DNA of 64,000 nt from Thalassobacillus sp043497085 (lineage in GTDB: Bacteria; Bacillota; Bacilli; Bacillales; Halobacillaceae). The position numbers were made by a program, and so were the translations under genes. This document shows, one piece after another, positions 32,814 through 41,371 of the stretch. The first letter of the stretch is position 1; each line of letters opens with the position of its first letter. The notes under the pieces are model-generated. The model was not told the origin of the DNA, did no database searches, and worked only from the letters and a program-made list of their open reading frames with translations. Location of the stretch: NCBI GenBank assembly GCA_043497085.1, contig JBIEKI010000002.1; one strand, 5' to 3'.

Positions 32814-33740
32814 GTGGTGATATTGGAAGCCATTAGCAAAAACTTTTTCTTGTTTTTGTCAAATAATCGTCTGTTGGATCATTTAGCTAAAAAATGGGGG
32901 CCGAAATTCGGTGCTGACAAAATAGTAGGCGGAGTGACTTTTGAAGAAGCTGTCCCGTTGATTCAACAATTGAATCAACAAGGACTGCAAGTCACAGTAG
33001 ATCATTTAGGGGAATTTGTTAACTCTGAAAAAGAAGCCAGGAAACGCGGCCAGGAATGTAAGAACACCATTAAAACCATTTCTGAAACCGGTTTAAATTC
33101 AGAGGTTTCATTAAAATTGACATCTCTTGGGCTTGACATCAATGAGGATATAGTAATGGAAAATATGGAACAAATTCTTGAAACTGCCGAAGAACACAAT
33201 GTAGTGGTAACCATTGATATGGAAGACTCATCTCGTTGTAAACAGACCTTAGAAATATATAAGCGGCTGAAATTCCAGTATCATAACTTGGGAACTGTCA
33301 TTCAATCCTACCTATACCGTTCTGATTCCGATTTGGATGATCTTAACGAATGTAATCCTTATCTGAGATTAGTAAAAGGTGCATATAAAGAATCTGGGAA
33401 AGTGGCATTTCCCGATAAATCAATGGTAGATGACAACCTGAAACATTTAATTAAGAAAAACCTTTTGAATGGTAATTACACTGCTATCGCGAGTCACGAT
33501 GATAAAATCATCGACTATACAAAAAAATTAGCAGAAGAAGAGAATATTCCAAAGGACCAATTCGAATTCCAAATGCTGTATGGAATGAGGAATCAAACGC
33601 AGCTCGATTTAGCTAAAGAGGGATATACAGTAAGAGTCTATCTTCCATATGGGGATGATTGGTATGGATATTTTATGAGAAGGATGGCAGAACGACCAGC
33701 GAATATCGCCTTTGCTATCAAAGGTGTTTTCAGTAAATAA
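32814..33740 (+). CDS. putB: Proline dehydrogenase
   Basis: A ~308-residue FAD enzyme oxidising proline to pyrroline-5-carboxylate. Features: VVTIDMEDSSRCKQT, QSYLYRSDSDL, LRLVKGAYKES and the C-terminal YGDDWYGYFMRRMAERPAN. The first codon is uncertain: GTG 32814, GTG 32817 and TTG 32823 are all in frame behind GAAGGGATG. The last would best match the length of the B. subtilis protein. It is followed after 31 bases by putC, and the operator upstream suggests induction by proline through the regulator encoded at 35.5 kb. Confidence 0.93.
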   Translation: MVILEAISKNFFLFLSNNRLLDHLAKKWGPKFGADKIVGGVTFEEAVPLIQQLNQQGLQVTVDHLGEFVNSEKEARKRGQECKNTIKTISETGLNSEVSLKLTSLGLDINEDIVMENMEQILETAEEHNVVVTIDMEDSSRCKQTLEIYKRLKFQYHNLGTVIQSYLYRSDSDLDDLNECNPYLRLVKGAYKESGKVAFPDKSMVDDNLKHLIKKNLLNGNYTAIASHDDKIIDYTKKLAEEENIPKDQFEFQMLYGMRNQTQLDLAKEGYTVRVYLPYGDDWYGYFMRRMAERPANIAFAIKGVFSK

Positions 33741-33771
33741 AACGATTATTTTATTGAAAGGGGTTTTATAA

Positions 33772-35319
33772 ATGGTAACAGCATATCGTCATGAACCATT
33801 CACAGATTTTACAGTTGAGGAGAATAAGCAGGCATTTGAAGCTGCATTGAAGCAAGTTAAAGAAGAGCTGGGAAAAGATTATGACCTTGTGGTTAATGGA
33901 GAACGTCTACAGACCGAGGAAAAAATCGTTTCTACAAACCCCGCCGATACAAAACAGGTAGTCGGAAATGTTTCCAAAGCAAACCAGGATATTGCGGAGC
34001 AAGCGGTTCAATCAGCTTCAGAAGCTTTCAAAAGTTGGAAAAAATGGGACGCAGCTTCCCGTGCTGAGATTCTTTTCCGTGCTGCTAATATTGTACGCCG
34101 GCGTAAACACGAGTTTTCTGCTTATCTCGTATATGAAGTAGGTAAGCCATGGAAAGAAGCGGATGCGGATACAGCAGAAGCGATAGACTTTATGGAATAT
34201 TATGGCCGTCAAATGCTGGAATTGAAAGATGGAAAGCCTGTCAATAGCCGTGATGGAGAGCATAACCGTTATGTTTACACTCCTACCGGTGTTTCCGTTG
34301 TCATTCCTCCTTGGAATTTAGCATTCGCCATCATGGCAGGTACTACGATTGCACCGATTGTTACAGGTAATACAGTTGTCCTGAAGCCTGCCAGCAATAG
34401 TCCTGTCATTGCAGCTAAATTCGTTGAGGTCTTGGAAGAAGCAGGACTGCCAAAAGGTGTACTGAACTTTGTTCCAGGAAGCGGCGGAGAAGTTGGTGAC
34501 TATCTTGTCGATCATCCAAAAACTGCACTGATTTCTTTTACAGGTTCACGTGAAGTCGGTACGCGTATCTTCAAGCGGGCAGCTGAAATCCAACCTGGCC
34601 AGCAACATCTGAAACAAGTGATTGCAGAAATGGGCGGAAAGGATACAGTTGTTGTCGACAATGAAGCAAATCTAGATACAGCAGTAGAGGCGATCATCGT
34701 GTCAGCATTTGGCTTTTCCGGGCAGAAATGTTCTTCCGGTTCCCGTGCTGTCGTGCATGAAGATGTTTACGATGAAGTTCTTGAGCGAGTGAAAAAGCGT
34801 ACAGAAGAACTTACTGTCGGTAATGCTTCCGAAGAAAATGTTTACATGGGACCGGTAGTCGATCAAGGAGCTTATGACAAAATCATGAGCTACATCGAAA
34901 TCGGCAAAGAGGAAGGCCGTTTGGTTACTGGCGGTAAAGGAGACGATTCTAAAGGGTATTTCATCGATCCTACTGTTTTTGCTGACCTTGATCCAAACTC
35001 CCGCATGCAGCAGGAGGAAATCTTCGGTCCTGTTGTCTGCTTTACAAAAGCAAAAGACTTCGACGAAGCGATTGAAATTGCGAATAACACAGAATATGGA
35101 TTGACAGGCGCAGTGATTTCTAATAATCGCGCTCATCTCGACCAAGCTGCTGTAGATTTCCATGTCGGAAACCTATACTTCAACCGTAATTGTACAGGGG
35201 CGATTGTCGGTTACCAGCCATTTGGAGGCTTCAATATGTCTGGTACAGATTCCAAAGCAGGTGGTCCGGATTACCTGACCCTTCATATGAATCCAAAAAC
35301 TATATCTGAAAAGTATTAA
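33772..35319 (+). CDS. putC: 1-pyrroline-5-carboxylate dehydrogenase
   Basis: A 515-residue aldehyde dehydrogenase that completes proline oxidation to glutamate. The N-terminus (YRHEPFTDFTVEENKQAFEAALKQVKEELGKDY) and active site (VIAEMGGKD with catalytic Glu, FSGQKCSSGSR with catalytic Cys) are those of the RocA/PutC type; the neighbour putB favours PutC. GAAAGGGG precedes the ATG. A terminator follows, so putR is a separate unit. Confidence 0.95.
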   Translation: MVTAYRHEPFTDFTVEENKQAFEAALKQVKEELGKDYDLVVNGERLQTEEKIVSTNPADTKQVVGNVSKANQDIAEQAVQSASEAFKSWKKWDAASRAEILFRAANIVRRRKHEFSAYLVYEVGKPWKEADADTAEAIDFMEYYGRQMLELKDGKPVNSRDGEHNRYVYTPTGVSVVIPPWNLAFAIMAGTTIAPIVTGNTVVLKPASNSPVIAAKFVEVLEEAGLPKGVLNFVPGSGGEVGDYLVDHPKTALISFTGSREVGTRIFKRAAEIQPGQQHLKQVIAEMGGKDTVVVDNEANLDTAVEAIIVSAFGFSGQKCSSGSRAVVHEDVYDEVLERVKKRTEELTVGNASEENVYMGPVVDQGAYDKIMSYIEIGKEEGRLVTGGKGDDSKGYFIDPTVFADLDPNSRMQQEEIFGPVVCFTKAKDFDEAIEIANNTEYGLTGAVISNNRAHLDQAAVDFHVGNLYFNRNCTGAIVGYQPFGGFNMSGTDSKAGGPDYLTLHMNPKTISEKY

Positions 35320-35330
35320 GCACGCTTTAA

Positions 35331-35368
35331 AGGCAGCACTCCAAATGTTGGGGTGCTGCTTTTTTAAA
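35331..35368 (+). terminator. Terminator after putC
   Basis: Stem GGCAGCACTCC / GGGGTGCTGCT followed by TTTTT. Confidence 0.88.
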
Positions 35369-35541
35369 AGAAATACATATTATGCTTACGTAGAATTCCC
35401 TTAAGAAAAATTCTTAATAAGAGTTCTTCTTTCGGTTTCCCTATGAAGTTCGATATAATAAGCAGTAACTTATTTTAACGTACCCCGTAGTCCTCCAAAA
35501 ACTGGAGGCTCCGGGCTGCATGGGGGAAGGTTTGAGATACT

Positions 35542-36819
35542 ATGGATGCAAAAGAAATGATTTATCGTACCGAGGATATTCATAGGGTGACCGAACTAAT
35601 CAGCTCAAAATTGAACAAGCCAGTCATCGTAGAGAATAAAAATTTTGAGCTGGTTTCCTATAGTGCTTCCATGGATGAATTCGATCAAACACAGCAAAAA
35701 ACAATCCTCTCCAAAAAATGTCCGATCTTTATCATCGATCGTCTGAAAAAGGAAGGGATCGTCCAGCGCTTGGAGAAACAGCCGACGCCAATCAGAGTCC
35801 ACCCGATTGAAGAGCTTGGTTTTTATCAAAGAATCGTCATCGCTGCCAAACATCTGGGCCAAACGATGGGATATATATGGGTGCAAGAATCGGATACGCT
35901 GCTTAATGACGAAGAGCTTGATTTTTTACAAGAAATCAATGCCCACATAGGGAAGCTTGTTTATGACACTTATGCTAAAGTCAATGCAAAAGAAGGACGA
36001 CGTGAGGAATTATTGTGGAAACTCCTTCAGCATGAGTATGGCAGTGAGAATCAATTGCGGAATGAAGCGTCTTTAGCGAAGCTGGACTTGCCTGAACGCT
36101 TTTCGGTACTAGTTTTTTCTATTTCTGACCCCGGAGAAAATTATCGGTTAGATTATTTAGAAAAAGTAGTGGAAAGCTTTTATCTCAGGAGAAAAATATA
36201 TTTGTTGAAATCTGATTATCAAATGTTGCTGATTGTACAAGGGGAAACAGACAAAGAGTTCTCCTCAAGAAATCTGGCACGCGAATTTATCAATGAAGTA
36301 AAAGATATTGCCGGCGGGGAGGAGTTTTATCGTTTTTTAATTGGTCTTGGGAAGGAATATACTTCACTGGTTCAAATGAGGAAGAGTTTTCTTGAAGCTT
36401 TGGAAGTTATTGAAACTGCTAACTTTATCACACCCCGCCCGGAAACGATGCCTCGGGAATTTTCTAAATTAGGAGTGTATCGCTATCTGGCAGCTCTGTA
36501 TGAAAAGAATAGCTCAGAAGATTATTTCAGTGAGGACTTGCTGCGCTTGATGAAAAAGGATATGGAAAGCCAGACCGACCTGCTGAAGACTTTGGAAGTT
36601 TACCTTGCTAACAACGGAAAGGGCAAGCAGACGGCCAATGATTTATATATCCACCCAAATACACTTAATTATCGAATCAAACAAATACTAGAATTGACGA
36701 ATATCGATTTCAATGACTTCAATATGAAAAGTTACCTGTATACAGAATTGTTGCTTTTGAACAATGTCCCTGCTTACTATCAAAGATATAAGCAAGCAGC
36801 TGAAAAAGGAGGCAGCTGA
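35542..36819 (+). CDS. putR: PucR-family proline-responsive activator PutR
   Basis: A 425-residue regulator of the CdaR/PucR type. An N-terminal GAF-like sensory region (TELISSKLNKPVIVENKNFELVSYSA) and a GGDEF-like middle precede the C-terminal helix-turn-helix (TLEVYLANNGKGKQTANDLYIHPNTLNYRIKQILELT). Position after putB-putC and the palindrome in front of putB support the name PutR. Its leader contains a hairpin CCCG-AG-CCTCC / GGAGG-CTCCGGG at about 35483-35515, of unknown role. Confidence 0.88.
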   Translation: MDAKEMIYRTEDIHRVTELISSKLNKPVIVENKNFELVSYSASMDEFDQTQQKTILSKKCPIFIIDRLKKEGIVQRLEKQPTPIRVHPIEELGFYQRIVIAAKHLGQTMGYIWVQESDTLLNDEELDFLQEINAHIGKLVYDTYAKVNAKEGRREELLWKLLQHEYGSENQLRNEASLAKLDLPERFSVLVFSISDPGENYRLDYLEKVVESFYLRRKIYLLKSDYQMLLIVQGETDKEFSSRNLAREFINEVKDIAGGEEFYRFLIGLGKEYTSLVQMRKSFLEALEVIETANFITPRPETMPREFSKLGVYRYLAALYEKNSSEDYFSEDLLRLMKKDMESQTDLLKTLEVYLANNGKGKQTANDLYIHPNTLNYRIKQILELTNIDFNDFNMKSYLYTELLLLNNVPAYYQRYKQAAEKGGS

Positions 36820-36916
36820 AGAACTAAATAAAATAGCGGCTGCCTTTTCAGGATATATGGAGACATGTTAAGATTTTAAATTATTTCAGTACAACTAGGA
36901 AGAGGAGTCACCTATC

Positions 36917-37867
36917 GTGAAAATCGGTTATCGCACGATAAAAACTGCAATAGGCACACCAATCGCTATATGGATTGCCCAGCTGATGAGTCTGGAAAAT
37001 TTCGCATCTGCTGGTATCCTGACCATTTTATGTATCCAGGTGACCAGAAAACGATCTATTTTGTCTGCCTGGCACCGTTTTGCCGCATGTATAGTGGCAA
37101 TGGTTTTTTCATTTCTATTTTTCGAAACCCTGGGTTATAACCCGATCTCGATCGGACTCATGCTTTTCTTATTTATTCCAACTACCGTGAAGCTGAAGAT
37201 TTCTCCAGGTATTGTAACAAGCTCCGTCATTATTCTTCACTTATATGGTTCAAAAGGAATTGACGCAGGAGTCGTAACAAATGAATTATTGTTAATTGTC
37301 GTAGGAATTGGGACAGCGTTGTTATTGAACCTTTATATGCCAAGTATGGATAAAAAATTGTATGAGTACCAGGAAAAGATTGAACATAACTTCACTGTGA
37401 TTTTAAAAGAACTTGCCACTTACTTACGTGAAGGTGATAATGACTGGTCAGGGACAGAATTGACCGAGACCGCTGACCTGCTGGAAGAGTCCAAAACGAT
37501 GGCGTTCCGTGATGTAGAGAACCATTTGCTGCGTTCTCATAACCAACACTATCATTACTTTAATATGCGGCTGAAACAATTTGAGCTGCTTGAAAGGATG
37601 CTGCCGCTGGTCAGCCGTATTTCCGGTCCTTATAAACATGCAGTTAAAATTGCTGAATTCTTTGAGGAACTGGCAGATGCCGTGCACCCTGGAAATACTG
37701 CCATCATTTACTTGCGACAGATCCAGACATTGAGAAAAGAATTCCGGGAAGATAATCTACCGGAATCACGTGAAGAATTTGAAGTGAGAGCCAGCTTATT
37801 CAATTTACTGAATGAGATCGAGCAATATTTAATCATTAAACGTTCCTTTAAAAAAAGTGATGTATAG
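36917..37867 (+). CDS. yqjA: Aromatic acid exporter family membrane protein YqjA
   Basis: A 316-residue protein of the DUF939/ArAE_1 family. Its N-terminal half has about five membrane segments (for example FAACIVAMVFSFLFFETLG, IGLMLFLFIPTTVKL, LLLIVVGIGTALLLNLYM). The C-terminal half is a cytoplasmic helical domain. Relatives are grouped with fusaric-acid and aromatic-acid exporters, but no substrate is known for YqjA. Start GTG 36917 follows AGGAAGAGGAG. Order brxB...yqjA-yqjB matches B. subtilis. Confidence 0.88.
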   Translation: MKIGYRTIKTAIGTPIAIWIAQLMSLENFASAGILTILCIQVTRKRSILSAWHRFAACIVAMVFSFLFFETLGYNPISIGLMLFLFIPTTVKLKISPGIVTSSVIILHLYGSKGIDAGVVTNELLLIVVGIGTALLLNLYMPSMDKKLYEYQEKIEHNFTVILKELATYLREGDNDWSGTELTETADLLEESKTMAFRDVENHLLRSHNQHYHYFNMRLKQFELLERMLPLVSRISGPYKHAVKIAEFFEELADAVHPGNTAIIYLRQIQTLRKEFREDNLPESREEFEVRASLFNLLNEIEQYLIIKRSFKKSDV

Positions 37868-37912
37868 AAGGTTGAGCAGAGAGGGGAAGCTAAACAAAAA
37901 GGAGCAATCAAA

Positions 37913-38425
37913 ATGAAAATCTTTCTATTGTTTCTTGTCCTCTCTGTTTCTCCTCCATATAGTCCTGAAATAGTCGACCCATTTGTCATTGTCAACAAAG
38001 CGTCTAATCAGCTTGCATTTTTTAATGAGGGTGAGCTCGAAGAAGTTTATACTGTGGCAACCGGAGCTACGGATGAACTTACACCAACCGGTTTATTCAC
38101 TATAACTGTAAAAGCGAAAGATCCATATTACCGGAAAAAGAATATACCCGGCGGAGACCCGAAAAATCCACTAGGTTCCAGGTGGATCGGGTTTGATGCT
38201 AAAGGTACAGATGGCCGTATCTATGGGATACATGGTACCAATCAGCCTTCCTCGATTGGAAAAAACGTGTCACAAGGATGTATCCGTTCCTATAATAATC
38301 AAGTGGAAGAGCTTTATGAACGGGTTCCGATCGGGACAAAAATATTGATTGTGAAGGATAACCAGGACTTTTTAAGTGTGTATGAAAAGTATGTAAAGAA
38401 GAACATCAAGGATCGTTTGCATTAA
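37913..38425 (+). CDS. yqjB: L,D-transpeptidase (YkuD family)
   Basis: A 170-residue, probably exported enzyme that crosslinks or edits peptidoglycan. The N-terminus (MKIFLLFLVLSVS) is a short signal or anchor, followed directly by the YkuD domain (VIVNKASNQLAFFNEGELEEVY...). The active site is complete: HGTN, then IGKNVSQGCIRSYN with catalytic Cys and Arg. No LysM domain is present. It follows yqjA by 45 bases. The match to B. subtilis yqjB rests on position and size. Confidence 0.9.
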   Translation: MKIFLLFLVLSVSPPYSPEIVDPFVIVNKASNQLAFFNEGELEEVYTVATGATDELTPTGLFTITVKAKDPYYRKKNIPGGDPKNPLGSRWIGFDAKGTDGRIYGIHGTNQPSSIGKNVSQGCIRSYNNQVEELYERVPIGTKILIVKDNQDFLSVYEKYVKKNIKDRLH

Positions 38426-38426
38426 A

Positions 38427-38468
38427 AAAGCGGAGCTGCCTCGTTTCGACAAAGCTCCGCTTTTGTTT
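38427..38468 (+). terminator. Terminator after yqjB
   Basis: Stem AAAGCGGAGCT / AGCTCCGCTTT with a 19-base interior, followed by TTGTTTT. Confidence 0.85.
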
Positions 38469-38514
38469 TAGCGCTTTTGTTAGGGTCTGGGTAAGGCTTT
38501 TGCCTATCCCTTTC

Positions 38515-38625
38515 TTATAGAAACATGCCTGCTCCGGCTAATAGAGATGAAAGTACCATGGATAAAATCATGATGTAAATGATGATTTTCATGCGTCGTT
38601 CACGCTTTGATTGCTTACGTGCCAA
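38515..38625 (-). CDS. prli42: Stressosome-associated miniprotein Prli42
   Basis: A 36-codon gene starting at TTG 38625, with a full AAAGGAGGT ribosome site eight bases upstream. The protein has a very basic start (MARKQSKRERRMK), then one membrane helix (IIIYIMILSMVLSSLLAG) and ends AGMFL. Length, basic N-terminus, single helix and the GMFL-type end agree with Prli42, the Listeria membrane miniprotein that anchors the stressosome. In other Bacillales it is likewise found near yqjA/yqjB. The identification is from these features only. Confidence 0.82.
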   Translation of the reverse strand: MARKQSKRERRMKIIIYIMILSMVLSSLLAGAGMFL

Positions 38626-38864
38626 GGTTGTTACCTCCTTTATGCGTCCTGGGGATGTCCGGAATAATTCGGACATGCGTTAACTGTATTTTACATGTAA
38701 ATGATAAATTGGACAAGAGCGGGAAAGTATTTCAAAATAGAATTATGAATGCTTGCAAAAATTTGAAAAATTATGTAGCACTTTTTGTTTTTTTGCTGAA
38801 AAATTGTTTAATAATTTGATAAGCTAGTATGGAAGATAGTAGTTAGGGAGAAGGAGGTCATTTA

Positions 38865-40526
38865 ATGAGTGATCAATCAAAATACCAGCAACAAAAGCAG
38901 CAGTGGGAAACGGACGTGGAGAAAACGTCCAAGCGGTTTCCGGAACGAAAAGAGGATTTCGTCACAAGTTCAGAAATATCTATAGATCGCCTGTATACAC
39001 CGGAGGAGGCTTCTTCCGAAACTTATGAAGACAAATTAGGGTTCCCTGGTCAATATCCCTATACCCGCGGGATACAACCGACCATGTATCGAAGCAGGTA
39101 CTGGACAATGCGGCAGTATGCAGGATTCGGCTCTGCTGAAGAAACCAATAAACGATTCAGGTATTTATTAGAACAAGGACAGACGGGGTTATCCGTCGCA
39201 TTCGATCTTCCCACTCAAATCGGATATGATTCCGATGATCCGATGGCGGAAGGGGAAGTCGGTAAAGTCGGAGTCGCCATCGACAGTTTAAAGGACATGG
39301 AACAGCTGTTTGATCAGATTCCACTCGATAAAGTCAGTACATCTATGACCATCAACGCACCTGCCTCGATTTTGCTTTGTATGTACATAGCTGTGGGAGA
39401 AAAGCAAGGCGTACCGATGGAAAAGCTTACAGGGACGATTCAGAACGACATCCTTAAAGAATATATTGCGAGAGGGACATATATTTACCCGCCAAAACCA
39501 TCCATGCGTTTAATTACGAATATTTTCGGATATTGCCAGACGCATGTGCCGAAATTCAATACCATCAGTATTTCTGGCTATCATATAAGGGAAGCTGGTT
39601 CTACAGCAGTCCAGGAAGTCGCATTTACGATTGCCAATGGCATGGCATACGTTGATGCTGCCATCGAGTCCGGACTTGAAGTCGACCAGTTTGCGCCAAG
39701 ACTCGCTTTCTTCTTCAATGCCCATAACCAATTTTTCGAAGAAGTGGCGAAATTCAGAGCAGCACGGCGTATCTGGGCAAAAATCATGAAAGAACGTTAT
39801 CAAGCGGAAAATCCTAAGAGCTGGAAGCTTAGGTTCCACACCCAGACTGGCGGATCAACACTTACTGCTCAACAGCCGGATAACAATATAGTACGTGTTA
39901 CCTTGCAAGCGCTTGCAGCTGTCATGGGAGGAACTCAGAGTCTACATACCAACTCTCGTGATGAAGCTTTGGCTCTTCCAACCGAAGATTCTGCTCGTAT
40001 AGCGCTAAGAACCCAGCAGATCATTGCTAATGAAAGCGGTGTCGCTGATACGATTGACCCGTTGGGAGGCTCCTATTACGTTGAGTCATTGACCGATAAA
40101 ATCGAGGAAGAAGTCAATGATTACCTTGAACGAATCGAGAAATTAGGAGGAGCAGTCCAAGCTGTGGAAGATGGCTATATGCAGCGGGAAATACACCAAT
40201 CTGCATATGAAGCCCAAAAACGGATAGAATCAGGCGAAGATATCATCGTAGGTATGAATGAATTCCGAATCGATGAAGAAATTAATCCTGACTTGCTCCG
40301 GGTAGATGAAGCTTTGGAAGCACAACAAATCAAACAGACTAAAAATATTAGAGAAACAAGGAACCAGCAGCTGGTCGATGACTGCCTGGATAACCTTAAA
40401 GAAGCAGCCAGGCAGGAGAAGGAAAATTTGATGCCGTATATTCTTGAAGCTGTCAAAGCTTATGCGACCGTTGGAGAAATTGCCAACGTACTAAGAAAAG
40501 AATTCGGTGAGTATACGGGGATGTAA
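38865..40526 (+). CDS. Methylmalonyl-CoA mutase, catalytic (large) subunit
   Basis: A 553-residue TIM-barrel subunit without its own cobalamin domain, as in split mutases. Residues typical of methylmalonyl- rather than isobutyryl-CoA mutase are present: RQYAGFG with Tyr at ~85 (isobutyryl mutases have Phe) and YIYPPKPSMRLI with the CoA-carboxylate Arg. Other motifs are GLSVAFDLPTQIGYDSDDP, GTIQNDILKEYIARGTYIYPP and ISGYHIREAG. GAAGGAGGTC precedes the ATG. The cobalamin domain is supplied by the next gene, 16 bases downstream. Confidence 0.93.
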   Translation: MSDQSKYQQQKQQWETDVEKTSKRFPERKEDFVTSSEISIDRLYTPEEASSETYEDKLGFPGQYPYTRGIQPTMYRSRYWTMRQYAGFGSAEETNKRFRYLLEQGQTGLSVAFDLPTQIGYDSDDPMAEGEVGKVGVAIDSLKDMEQLFDQIPLDKVSTSMTINAPASILLCMYIAVGEKQGVPMEKLTGTIQNDILKEYIARGTYIYPPKPSMRLITNIFGYCQTHVPKFNTISISGYHIREAGSTAVQEVAFTIANGMAYVDAAIESGLEVDQFAPRLAFFFNAHNQFFEEVAKFRAARRIWAKIMKERYQAENPKSWKLRFHTQTGGSTLTAQQPDNNIVRVTLQALAAVMGGTQSLHTNSRDEALALPTEDSARIALRTQQIIANESGVADTIDPLGGSYYVESLTDKIEEEVNDYLERIEKLGGAVQAVEDGYMQREIHQSAYEAQKRIESGEDIIVGMNEFRIDEEINPDLLRVDEALEAQQIKQTKNIRETRNQQLVDDCLDNLKEAARQEKENLMPYILEAVKAYATVGEIANVLRKEFGEYTGM

Positions 40527-40542
40527 AAGGGGGAGTACTGAC

Positions 40543-41364
40543 ATGAAAAAACAAATACGTGCATTAATTGCTAAACCAGGTTTAGACGGACACGATCGCG
40601 GTGCATTGATCATTGCCCAGGCTTTGAGAGACCAGGGAATGGAGGTTATCTATACCGGCTTAAGGCAATCGCCAATTCAGATTGCACAGGCAGCCATTCA
40701 GGAAGATGTCGACGTTGTCGGTTTATCTTCCTTATCAGGTGCGCATAAGTCATTGTTTCCAAAGGTTGTACAAGCATTGAAGGATAAAGGTGCGGAAGAT
40801 ATTCCTGTCATTGGGGGCGGAGTTATTCCTGCTGAGGATATCCCATATTTAGAGGACCAGGGAGTAGCTAAGATATTTACTAGTGGGACGCCGACAGAAG
40901 AAATCGCTAAATATATCGAAAAAATGGTCGATCCGAATTCGAGCCTGGTTGCTGCACCAAAGAAAATCGCTCACATAGGAATTGCAGTCAGGCAATTAGA
41001 AGCGGCACTTCCGTTTTATCAGGATGTGCTTGGTTTGAAACTGGAAAATGTAGAAGAGGTAACCTCAGAACAGGTTCGAGTTGCTTTTCTTAAGATTGGC
41101 GAAACAAGACTTGAGCTGCTTGAACCGTTAAGCGAGGATTCTCCGATCCATCAGCATATTGAAAAGCGCGGGGAAGGAATCCATCATCTGGCACTGGAGG
41201 TCGATGATATTACCGAACGCTTAAATCAATATAAGGAGAGCGGCGTAGCATTGATACATGATACCCCGAAAACAGGCGCGCATGATAGCCAAATTGCGTT
41301 CCTTCACCCGAAAGCCGGACACGGCGTCTTATATGAGTTATGTCAGCACAGCGAAAAGGAGTGA
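40543..41364 (+). CDS. Fusion: methylmalonyl-CoA mutase cobalamin-binding subunit + methylmalonyl-CoA epimerase
   Basis: One 273-residue frame with two domains. Residues 1-132 are a B12-binding domain with the DxHxxG signature (KPGLDGHDRG, cobalt-ligand H17), GLSSLSG and PVIGGGVIP. Residues ~141-273 are a VOC-fold methylmalonyl-CoA epimerase (KIAHIGIAVRQLEAALPFYQDVLGL, RLELLEPL, GIHHLALEVDDI, FLHPKAGHGVLYEL). No stop or frame break separates them. The epimerase half corresponds to B. subtilis YqjC. ATG 40543 has GGGGGAG eight bases upstream; the frame before it lies in the mutase gene. Fusing the enzymes could pass (R)-methylmalonyl-CoA directly to the mutase. Confidence 0.92.
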   Translation: MKKQIRALIAKPGLDGHDRGALIIAQALRDQGMEVIYTGLRQSPIQIAQAAIQEDVDVVGLSSLSGAHKSLFPKVVQALKDKGAEDIPVIGGGVIPAEDIPYLEDQGVAKIFTSGTPTEEIAKYIEKMVDPNSSLVAAPKKIAHIGIAVRQLEAALPFYQDVLGLKLENVEEVTSEQVRVAFLKIGETRLELLEPLSEDSPIHQHIEKRGEGIHHLALEVDDITERLNQYKESGVALIHDTPKTGAHDSQIAFLHPKAGHGVLYELCQHSEKE

Positions 41365-41371
41365 AGCATCG

